The notes beneath the pieces were generated by a model. The model searched no databases. It saw only the letters and a program-made list of their open reading frames with translations, and was not told where the DNA came from. A stretch of 5,122 bases of DNA, taken from the NCBI GenBank assembly GCA_011391295.1, contig JAABQT010000138.1, positions 1-5,122 on the forward strand. Reading direction: 5' to 3'. Every line of letters starts with the position of its first letter. The first letter of the stretch is position 1. Below are positions 1 through 5,122 of the stretch, piece by piece. Origin of the DNA: Betaproteobacteria bacterium. Its GTDB lineage: Bacteria > Pseudomonadota > Gammaproteobacteria > Burkholderiales > SG8-39. Made by a program: the position numbers and the translations under genes.

Positions 1-1
1 C

Positions 2-29
2 TTGCGCCGGCGCGGCCACGGCGTATAGT
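2..29 (+). promoter_or_regulatory. Candidate sigma70-type promoter for the TPR gene
   Basis: TTGCGC at 2-7 and TATAGT at 24-29 are separated by 16 bases. The -10 box matches TATAAT at five of six positions; the -35 box keeps only the TTG. Transcription would start near 36, leaving a 5' untranslated leader of about 105 bases before the ATG at 141. The only gene downstream on this strand is the TPR gene. The call rests on pattern alone: the -10 is good, the -35 weak, and an activator could be needed. Confidence 0.35.
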
Positions 30-56
30 GGGTCGCGCTACACGAAGTAAATTTGC

Positions 57-71
57 GGTACATCCTGTACC
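57..71. repeat. Perfect 6-3-6 inverted repeat, candidate operator
   Basis: GGTACA (57-62), spacer TCC (63-65), TGTACC (66-71) form a perfect dyad in a GC-rich leader. It lies about 28 bases downstream of the candidate -10 box and about 70 bases before the TPR start codon. This geometry would suit a dimeric repressor acting as a block to transcription, or a small RNA hairpin. A third GTAC, within the 8-base palindrome CCGTACGG at 92-99, follows downstream. The dyad is seen directly; a regulatory role is inference, and no regulator family is identified. Confidence 0.45.
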
Positions 72-103
72 ACTCTGCGAAGCAACTCGACCCGTACGGC
101 AGG

Positions 104-118
104 GCCGCATACCGCGGC
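104..118 (+). other. Small potential hairpin just before the ribosome binding site
   Basis: GCCGC (104-108), loop ATACC (109-113) and GCGGC (114-118) could pair in the leader RNA, ending 8 bases before the Shine-Dalgarno of the TPR gene. It is short, and such stems occur by chance in GC-rich DNA. An effect on translation is possible but unsupported. Confidence 0.2.
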
Positions 119-126
119 GCGTGGCA

Positions 127-133
127 AAGGGAG
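127..133 (+). promoter_or_regulatory. Ribosome binding site of the TPR gene
   Basis: AAGGGAG ends 7 bases before the ATG at 141. This purine-rich match to the anti-Shine-Dalgarno supports that ATG over the in-frame ATG at 159, which would also remove the basic n-region of the signal peptide. Confidence 0.7.
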
Positions 134-140
134 AGACACC

Positions 141-1733
141 ATGAAGAGGCAAGAGACGATGGTCGGCGTTGCGATCGCTGTCGCCGCGCTTTTTACCGCT
201 GGATTCGCACACGGCACCGGCCAGGACAAGGTCGGCACCATGAGTTTTCCGGTCGCCTGCGACCCGAAGGTGCAACCGGCGTTCAACCGGGCCGTCGCGC
301 TGCAGATCAATTACTTCTGGGGCCCGGCCACCAAGGCGTTCAACGAGGTTCTCGCCCGGGACCCGGCCTGCGCCATGGCCCACTGGGGACTTGCGGTGGT
401 GAACGTGGACAACCTGCTCGCGGCGCCGCCGTCGGCGAAGAAAATGGCGGAAGGCGCTGCAGCGGTGGCGCAGGCCAAGGCGATCGGCGGGAAAACCGCC
501 CGCGAGCGCGATTACATTGCGGCGATCGAGGAGTTCTACCGCGATCATGACAAGGTGCCGCACCCCACCCGCGTCGCGAACTACGAAAAAGCGCTGGAGC
601 AGCTTCACCAGCACCACCCGGAGGACCCCAACGCGGCCGCGTACTACGCGCTGGCGCTGCTCGCGACCCATTCGCCCAAAGACCAGACCTATGCCAAGCC
701 GTTGAAGGCCGGCAAGATCCTGGAGGCGGTGTTCACGGCGCAGCCCGATCATCCCGGCGCGGCGCACTTCCTGATCCACGCCTACGACTATCCGCCGATC
801 GCCCGGCACGGCGTCGCCGCCGCGCGCAAGTACGCGGCGATTGCCCCGGATGCGCCGCACGCGCTGCACATGCCCTCGCACATCTTCACGCGGCTCGGCT
901 ACTGGCAGGAGTCGATCGACACCAACCTGCGCTCGGCGAAATCATGCGACTCGCCGCGCTGCGAGCTGCATGCGCTGGACTACGCGATGTACGCCAATCT
1001 GCAACTGGGCCGCGACGCCGAGGCGAGAAAGCTCGCCGCGCGGATGATCGCGTGGTCCGAGGCGGAGAGCGCGTTTGTCGGCGCGTATGCGCTCGCATCG
1101 ATGCCCGCCCGTTTCGCGCTCGAGCGCGGCCAATGGGCCGAAGCGGCAAGCCTCAAGATCGGATCCCAGACCGAAGCGGCGTGGGCGAAAGTGCCCCAGG
1201 CCGAAAGCGTGTTCGTGTTCGCGCGCGGGATCGGCGCAGCGCGCTCGGGCAATGCCCTCCAGGCGAAGCAGGAACTGCAGCGGCTGCGCGCGATTCACGG
1301 GACGCTCGTGGCGGCGAAGAGTGCCTACTGGGCGGAGCAGGCCGAGATCCAGGGGCGCGTGGTCGCCGGCTGGATCGCGCGCGCCGAAGGGCAGAACGAC
1401 GAGGCGGTTGCCATGCTGCGTGCCGCGGCGGATATGGAGGACCGGACCGAGAAGCATCCCGTAACCCCGGGCCCGATCGCTCCGGCGCGCGAACTGCTGG
1501 GCGAGCTGCTGCTGGAAACCGGCCGTCCTGCCGACGCGCTGGCGGCATTTGGCGCCGGCATGCAGCGCGAGCCGGGGCGCCTGCGCAGTCTCTACGGCGC
1601 CGCGCTGGCCGCCGAGCGCTCGGGCGACAAGGCGCGCGCCAAGGGCTACTACCAACGGATCGCGGAAATGACCCGGGGCGCGACCGAGCGCGAGGAACTG
1701 CGCTCGGTGAGCGCCTGGCTGGCGCGGAACTGA
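141..1733 (+). CDS. Exported tetratricopeptide-repeat protein of unknown function
   Basis: A 530-residue protein probably sent to the periplasm. Residues 1-25 look like a signal peptide: basic start (MKRQ), hydrophobic core about 7-22, and a possible cleavage after AHG (23-25). The mature part is almost all helical and TPR-like. Clear repeat-type helix pairs are near 49-85, 247-266, 284-302, 325-338, 412-430, and two regular TPRs near 447-512. The centre carries a distinctive histidine-rich signature: HFLIHAYDYP (209-218), then HALHMPSHIF (240-249). I recognise this pattern from a widespread family of bacterial TPR proteins with no defined activity. Cysteine pairs 40/77 and 269/274 could form disulfides in the periplasm. 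The start is set by a good Shine-Dalgarno. The gene looks monocistronic and converges on the catabolic operon, so no functional link to it is implied. Length and frame look intact. The family call is firm; any function (scaffold, metal-dependent role) would be speculation. Confidence 0.9.
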   Translation: MKRQETMVGVAIAVAALFTAGFAHGTGQDKVGTMSFPVACDPKVQPAFNRAVALQINYFWGPATKAFNEVLARDPACAMAHWGLAVVNVDNLLAAPPSAKKMAEGAAAVAQAKAIGGKTARERDYIAAIEEFYRDHDKVPHPTRVANYEKALEQLHQHHPEDPNAAAYYALALLATHSPKDQTYAKPLKAGKILEAVFTAQPDHPGAAHFLIHAYDYPPIARHGVAAARKYAAIAPDAPHALHMPSHIFTRLGYWQESIDTNLRSAKSCDSPRCELHALDYAMYANLQLGRDAEARKLAARMIAWSEAESAFVGAYALASMPARFALERGQWAEAASLKIGSQTEAAWAKVPQAESVFVFARGIGAARSGNALQAKQELQRLRAIHGTLVAAKSAYWAEQAEIQGRVVAGWIARAEGQNDEAVAMLRAAADMEDRTEKHPVTPGPIAPARELLGELLLETGRPADALAAFGAGMQREPGRLRSLYGAALAAERSGDKARAKGYYQRIAEMTRGATEREELRSVSAWLARN

Positions 1734-1739
1734 CCGCAT

Positions 1740-2381
1740 CTAGCCGCGCTGCTTGGCGACGCGCGCGCGGCGCGCGGGCGCGTAGGCCGCGTCGCCGAGC
1801 GCTTCGTAGAGCGCCTGCGTGACGTCGAAGTGCGCGGCGAGCCCGGTGCGCTCGAGCAGCGCGATCGGGCCCTCGGGGTAGCCCAGACCGAGTTTGAGTG
1901 TGGTGTCCATCGCGTCGGCCGTGGCGAGGCCTTCGTCCAGGCGTCGCAGCGCCGCGTTCAAATAGGGCCGGATCAGCCGGTCGACGATGCGCCCGGGAAA
2001 ATCGTTGCACACCGCGACCGCGAGGCCCGCGCCCTCGAACAGGTTTTTCGCGGCGGCGAGCGCGGCGGGAGCCGTATTCGGCTGCCGCACCAGCTCGACG
2101 AGGTTGCTCGGCTCGCCCTCGCCGAGCCGGAAGCGCGCGAAGCCGAGCACGTTCGAGCCTTCGGTGCCGCGTGCTTCGCCCGTGTACACGCCCAGGCACT
2201 CGGTGCCGAGCTCGAGCACCACGGCGGTTTTCTGCTCGCGCTCCCTGATGCGCGTGAGCCCGCGCTTCACCTCGGCGCCGATGACCACCACCACCTCGCC
2301 GTCCTCGGCGGCGCCCTGCGTCAGCGCGTGCGCGGCCGGAAACGAACGGCTCGCGCCGGTGTCGATCACGCAGTAGGGCAT
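1740..2381 (-). CDS. Stand-alone C-terminal half of a PaaH-like 3-hydroxyacyl-CoA dehydrogenase
   Basis: A 213-residue protein. Residues 126-212 match the C-terminal helical domain of 3-hydroxyacyl-CoA dehydrogenases: DFPGRIVDRLI (127-137), then LGLGYPEGPIALLERTGL (164-181), comparable to MRLGVNYPYGPL near the end of E. coli PaaH as I recall it. Residues 1-125 have no glycine-rich NAD motif and resemble the reduced Rossmann-fold segment found between the two helical domains of long PaaH proteins. It lacks the catalytic Ser/His region, and the usual Asn of the GFIxN motif is Asp134, so it is unlikely to be active alone. The likely role is as a partner or subunit of the dehydrogenase encoded just upstream. 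I chose the ATG at 2381, 2 bases after that gene's TGA, over an earlier in-frame start near 2528, because the extra 49 residues overlap the upstream gene and look like shadow sequence. The Shine-Dalgarno is weak (CGGA 8 bases or so upstream), so reinitiation after the upstream stop is likely. Confidence 0.82.
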   Translation of the reverse strand: MPYCVIDTGASRSFPAAHALTQGAAEDGEVVVVIGAEVKRGLTRIREREQKTAVVLELGTECLGVYTGEARGTEGSNVLGFARFRLGEGEPSNLVELVRQPNTAPAALAAAKNLFEGAGLAVAVCNDFPGRIVDRLIRPYLNAALRRLDEGLATADAMDTTLKLGLGYPEGPIALLERTGLAAHFDVTQALYEALGDAAYAPARRARVAKQRG

Positions 2382-2383
2382 GG

Positions 2384-3259
2384 TCAGGATCCGAACATCT
2401 TCGAGTCTTTGTAGGCATGAAAGCCCCGGCCGGATTTCCTGCCCAGGCGCCCGGCGGCGATCATGCGCTTCACCAGCGGCGGGCAGGCGGCGCGCGGCTC
2501 GTGCGTCGAGCCGTGCATCGCCTCGCACAACAGGAGCTGCGTATCCATGCCGACGAGATCGAGCAATTCGAACGGTCCCATGGCATAACCCATCGCGCCC
2601 TTGATGGCCTTGTCGATCTCGGCGGGTTCGGCGACGCCGGACTCGACCAGGCGGATGGCGTCGTTGTTGAACGGGATGAGGAAGTAATTGAGGATGAAGC
2701 CCGGGCTGTCCTTGGTCTTCACCGGGTGCTGGCCGAGCGCCTTGCAGAAGTCCCAGGCTGCCTGGAACGTCGCCTCGCTGGTGTTCAGTCCGGGCGACAT
2801 TTCCACCAGCTTCATCAACTGCGCCGGCAGGCAGAAATGCATGCCGGCGAAGCGCTCGCCGCGCCCCGAGCCGCCGGCGATCTCGGTGATCGAGAGGGTC
2901 GAGGTGTTGGAGGCAAAAATGGTTTGCGGCGGGCAGATATCGTTGAGCTCGGCAAACAGCGCGTGCTTCACTTTCAGGTCCTCGAACACCGCCTCGATGA
3001 CGAGGTCGCAGGCCTTGAAGTCCCTCAGGTCCGTGGTACCCACCAGGTTGCCGAGGATCGTTGCCACCTGGTCCTGCTTCAGCTTGCCGCGCTCGACCGA
3101 CTTGGCGAAGAACGCCTCGCTTTGCCTGCGCGCTGTCGCGAGCGCGTCGGCGCGCGTGTCGTAGACCAGGGTGCGAAAGCCCGCGCGCGCCGCGACGATC
3201 GCGATGCCCGCGCCCATGGTGCCGCAGCCGGCAACGCCCACCGTGCGTATCTCAGCCAT
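2384..3259 (-). CDS. 3-hydroxyacyl-CoA dehydrogenase (3-hydroxybutyryl-CoA dehydrogenase type)
   Basis: A 291-residue cytoplasmic enzyme, the usual length for the short single-function type, expected to oxidise (S)-3-hydroxyacyl-CoA to 3-oxoacyl-CoA with NAD. The N-terminal Rossmann domain has GCGTMGAGIA (11-20) and Asp34 after the second strand, which favours NAD. Catalytic positions known for the family are present: Ser120 in NTS, His141, Glu153 and Asn191 in GFILN. The helical dimerisation domain spans about 186-284, with MGYAMGPFELLDLVG (223-237) and the ending GRLGRKSGRGF (270-280). The oddity is at 141-145: most relatives have HFFNP, this one HFCLP, followed by AQLMKLVE. The next gene resembles the second half of long PaaH proteins, so the two may form one enzyme. 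The start overlaps the acyl-CoA dehydrogenase gene by 8 bases and has a fair Shine-Dalgarno. The family is clear; the chain length or type of substrate is not. Confidence 0.93.
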   Translation of the reverse strand: MAEIRTVGVAGCGTMGAGIAIVAARAGFRTLVYDTRADALATARRQSEAFFAKSVERGKLKQDQVATILGNLVGTTDLRDFKACDLVIEAVFEDLKVKHALFAELNDICPPQTIFASNTSTLSITEIAGGSGRGERFAGMHFCLPAQLMKLVEMSPGLNTSEATFQAAWDFCKALGQHPVKTKDSPGFILNYFLIPFNNDAIRLVESGVAEPAEIDKAIKGAMGYAMGPFELLDLVGMDTQLLLCEAMHGSTHEPRAACPPLVKRMIAAGRLGRKSGRGFHAYKDSKMFGS

Positions 3260-4430
3260 GCTTTGCCTTGTCGATGAAACTGCGCCCGATCAGCTGGCGG
3301 TGGATCTGGTTGGTGCCTTCCCAGATCTGGGTAATCTTGGCGTCGCGCATCAGCCGCTCGACGCGGTAGTCCTTGCAGTAGCCGTAGCCGCCGTGCAGCT
3401 GCACCGCCTCGGTGGCGATGCGCATCGCCAGGTCGGAGGCGCGCAGTTTGAGCATCGAGGCCTCGATGCCGATGTCCTGCGCGCCGCCGTCGACCAGGCG
3501 CGCGACGTGCCACAACCAGGCCTCGCATTGCGCCAGCTCGGCGGCGAGGTCGGCGAGCAGGAACTGGATGCCCTGGAATTCGATGATGCGCCTGCCCGAC
3601 TGGCGCCGCTCGTTGATGTAGGCCACCGAGTCTTCGAACGCGGCGCGCGCGATGCCGAGCGCGTGCGCCGCCACGCTCGGGCGCGACTTGTTGAGGGAGG
3701 CGAGCAGCAGCTCGAGGCCGTCGCCGGGCTCCCCGAGCAGGTTGGCCCTCGGCACGCGGCAGCCGTCGAACTCCAGCGTCGCGGTGCCCGAGGCGCGGAT
3801 CCCCATCTTGTCTTCGGTGCGCACCACCGAGAATCCCGGCGTGCCCTTTTCGAGGATCAGGGCCGAGATCGATTTGCGCTCGTCGTCGATGCCGCTCCAT
3901 TTGCCGAACAGGAGGATCAGGTCGGCGACGTCGCCGTTGGTGATGAAGGTCTTGCCGCCGTCTACGACGATGTGATCGCCCTCGGGACGCAAGCGCGTCT
4001 TCATGCCGGTGGCATCCGACCCCGCGGCGGGCTCGGTGATGGCGAGCGCCACCAGGCCGCCCTGCGCGATGCGCGGCAGCAGGCGCATTTTCTGCTCCTC
4101 GGCGCCGAAGTCGACCAGCGGCTTGATGCCGTGGAAATTGGTCGCCCAGATGATGCCGGTGGCGGCGCAGGCCTGGCTGATCTCGCGCACGCAGGCAAGG
4201 TACGCGGCGTAGGACATCGGCAGGCCGCCGTAGGCCTCGGGGATGAACATCGCGTTCAGGCCGAGCGCGTTGATCGCCTTCACGTTGTCGCGCGGGAACC
4301 GGGCCGCGCGGTCGAGCTCGGCGGCGCGCGGCGCGATCACCTCGCGCGCCAGCGTGCGCACGCTCTCCACGATCATGCGCTCCTCGTCCTGCAGCGCGAG
4401 GGTCTGGTCGAGCCGCTCGAAGACATTCAT
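3252..4430 (-). CDS. Acyl-CoA dehydrogenase (FAD-dependent)
   Basis: A 392-residue protein of standard family length, expected to form a 2-enoyl-CoA from an acyl-CoA with FAD, passing electrons to electron-transfer flavoprotein. The helical N-terminal domain covers about 1-120. The beta domain includes ALAITEPAAGSD (128-139), the first family signature, and FITNG (162-166). The C-terminal helical domain carries RRQSGRRIIEFQGIQF (275-290), QLHGGYGY (344-351) and IWEGTNQIHR (369-378). Glu371 is at the position of the catalytic base in the medium-chain enzyme family. The family's usual FG in the RKQFG motif is SG here. I chose the ATG at 4430 because it gives the standard N-terminus and overlaps the SDR stop as TGATG; the 79 residues of in-frame extension upstream lie inside the SDR gene and show no family similarity. 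No strong Shine-Dalgarno is visible, so translation probably depends on coupling to the SDR. Substrate not determined. Confidence 0.95.
   Translation of the reverse strand: MNVFERLDQTLALQDEERMIVESVRTLAREVIAPRAAELDRAARFPRDNVKAINALGLNAMFIPEAYGGLPMSYAAYLACVREISQACAATGIIWATNFHGIKPLVDFGAEEQKMRLLPRIAQGGLVALAITEPAAGSDATGMKTRLRPEGDHIVVDGGKTFITNGDVADLILLFGKWSGIDDERKSISALILEKGTPGFSVVRTEDKMGIRASGTATLEFDGCRVPRANLLGEPGDGLELLLASLNKSRPSVAAHALGIARAAFEDSVAYINERRQSGRRIIEFQGIQFLLADLAAELAQCEAWLWHVARLVDGGAQDIGIEASMLKLRASDLAMRIATEAVQLHGGYGYCKDYRVERLMRDAKITQIWEGTNQIHRQLIGRSFIDKAKHG
3266..3270 (-). promoter_or_regulatory. Ribosome binding site of the hydroxyacyl-CoA dehydrogenase gene
   Basis: On the minus strand, CAAGG is followed by 6 bases and then the ATG at 3259. 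It lies inside the last codons of the acyl-CoA dehydrogenase gene, consistent with coupled translation, and supports this start even though it makes the two genes overlap by 8 bases. Confidence 0.55.
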
Positions 4431-5122
4431 CAGTGCGCCATGCCCTGGCCGCCGTCGAGGTAGATGGTCTCGCCGGTGAGGTACGCGTTGTCCTCGACGA
4501 ACAGCGAGGCGACCAGCCGGGCAACGTCCGCTGCGGTGCCCGGGCGCTTGCCTGGAATGCGGCTCTCGAGGAAGGCGCGCAGCGGCCCCTGCATCGCTTC
4601 GGCGTTCAGTTCGGTCTCGATGTAGCCGGGCGCGACGTCGAGCACGCGGATGTTCTTCGGCGCCCACTCCACCGCCAGGCAGCGCGTGATGGCGCCGACC
4701 GCGGCCTTGGAGGCGCAGTAGGCGAGGTTGCGCTTCACGCCGAGCTTGTCGAAGAACGAACCGATGTTGACGATGGTGCCGCCGCCGGGCGCGAGGTACG
4801 GGTAGACCTCGCGGCAGGCAACGAACATCGCGCGCGCGTTGGTGTCCATGACCTGGTCGTAGACCCCGGTGCCGAGCTCGTGCGATCTGCCCTCGAGGTG
4901 GATGCCGGCGTTGTTCACCAGCCCGTCGATCGTGCCTGCCTGCGCGGCGAGGGCGGCGAAGGCTTTTCGGATCGACGCCTCGTCGGTGACGTCGCAGGCG
5001 ACAGGGAGCGTACCGTCAATGCCGATCGCTTTGCGGGTAAGGGAGCCCACCGTGAAGCCGCGGCGCACCAGCTCGGCGGCGATCGCCGCGCCGATGCCGC
5101 GGCTCGCGCCGGTGACCGCGAT
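4430..5122 (-). CDS. Short-chain dehydrogenase/reductase, N-terminus cut by the window edge
   Basis: The last 230 residues of a classical SDR; the frame stays open to the right edge, so the start lies outside. Although a GTG at 5068 could be read as a start, it is internal: reading on to the edge gives ITGASRGIG-type sequence (AVTGASRGIG, visible residues 2-11), the NAD(P) glycine motif. Further features are TRK (29-31) after the second strand, hinting at NADP, Asp44 before VTDE, NNAG (70-73), Asn95, Ser122, and Tyr135/Lys139 in YCASK, the complete Asn-Ser-Tyr-Lys active site. PGYIETEL and the ending GETIYLDGG are typical of FabG-like reductases. The segment between the second and third strands is short. 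It is the first visible gene of the operon and ends in a 1-base overlap (TGATG) with the acyl-CoA dehydrogenase. It may reduce or oxidise a keto/hydroxy acyl-CoA intermediate; this is inferred from context only. Confidence 0.93.
   Translation of the reverse strand: MAVTGASRGIGAAIAAELVRRGFTVGSLTRKAIGIDGTLPVACDVTDEASIRKAFAALAAQAGTIDGLVNNAGIHLEGRSHELGTGVYDQVMDTNARAMFVACREVYPYLAPGGGTIVNIGSFFDKLGVKRNLAYCASKAAVGAITRCLAVEWAPKNIRVLDVAPGYIETELNAEAMQGPLRAFLESRIPGKRPGTAADVARLVASLFVEDNAYLTGETIYLDGGQGMAH

Noticed and set aside
53..550. A + strand open frame starting in the leader before the TPR gene
   Set aside because: TTG start with no ribosome binding site, and biased composition once inside the TPR gene. 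The ATG at 141, with AAGGGAG and a signal peptide, is the real start.
1757..1783. Possible bidirectional terminator in the alternating CG tract
   Set aside because: No T tract on either side, the stem is low complexity, and the stretch encodes the Arg/Ala-rich C-terminus of the small dehydrogenase gene.
1153..2418. A 421-residue open frame on the - strand running across the convergent junction
   Set aside because: Very rich in Arg, Ala and Pro, with no motif. It overlaps the TPR gene antisense and the small dehydrogenase gene in another frame, both of which have clear support.
3171..4463. A 430-residue open frame on the + strand, antisense to the acyl-CoA and hydroxyacyl-CoA dehydrogenase genes
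   Set aside because: It mirrors the codon structure of two well-recognised genes on the other strand. Its composition is that of GC-rich antisense shadow sequence, and I see no family motif in it.
3079..4524. A 481-residue open frame on the - strand in an alternative frame across the acyl-CoA dehydrogenase gene
   Set aside because: Arg/Ala-rich shadow frame. Family motifs such as EPAAGSD and WEGTNQIHR are in the other frame, from the ATG at 4430.
4431..4667. N-terminal extension of the acyl-CoA dehydrogenase by 79 residues
   Set aside because: It would lie inside the SDR gene in another frame and has no similarity to the family N-terminus; the 392-residue form has the standard length.
5066..5068. 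GTG at 5068 as the start of the SDR
   Set aside because: The upstream frame to the window edge encodes the conserved TGASRGIG cofactor motif, so the GTG is an internal valine codon and the gene is cut by the edge.

Overview
The window is high-GC, compactly coded bacterial DNA with no RNA gene, mobile element or CRISPR array that I can see. Base composition, codon use and the gene set suggest a proteobacterium, probably a betaproteobacterium (Burkholderiales or Rhodocyclales type). This is an inference from style, not a marker-based assignment.

Left part (1-1733, + strand): a short leader of about 140 bases holds a plausible sigma70-type promoter (TTGCGC / TATAGT), a perfect 6-3-6 inverted repeat (GGTACA-TCC-TGTACC) just downstream of the expected transcription start, and a good Shine-Dalgarno. 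It leads into one monocistronic-looking gene for an exported 530-residue tetratricopeptide-repeat (TPR) protein with a histidine-rich central signature. Its biochemical role is unknown.

Right part (1740-5122, - strand, read right to left): a tightly packed operon whose 5' end lies beyond the right edge. In transcription order it encodes a classical short-chain dehydrogenase/reductase (SDR, N-terminus cut by the edge), an acyl-CoA dehydrogenase, a 3-hydroxyacyl-CoA dehydrogenase, and a small protein resembling the C-terminal half of long PaaH-type 3-hydroxyacyl-CoA dehydrogenases. The junctions are a 1-base overlap (TGATG), an 8-base overlap and a 2-base gap, so translational coupling is very likely. 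The operon fits beta-oxidation-like breakdown of an acyl-CoA: the acyl-CoA dehydrogenase makes the 2-enoyl-CoA, and the hydroxyacyl-CoA dehydrogenase oxidises the hydrated product. The SDR would act on a hydroxy or keto intermediate. The hydratase, thiolase and CoA ligase are not in the window; they may lie to the right or elsewhere. The actual substrate cannot be read from this sequence.

The two transcription units converge and their stop codons are only 6 bases apart. The most interesting points are the two-gene form of a PaaH-like dehydrogenase, the unusual HFCLP sequence in its active-site motif, and the inverted repeat in front of the TPR gene. Nothing here clearly shows a wholly new system; this is mostly ordinary catabolic chromosome with a few details worth checking.
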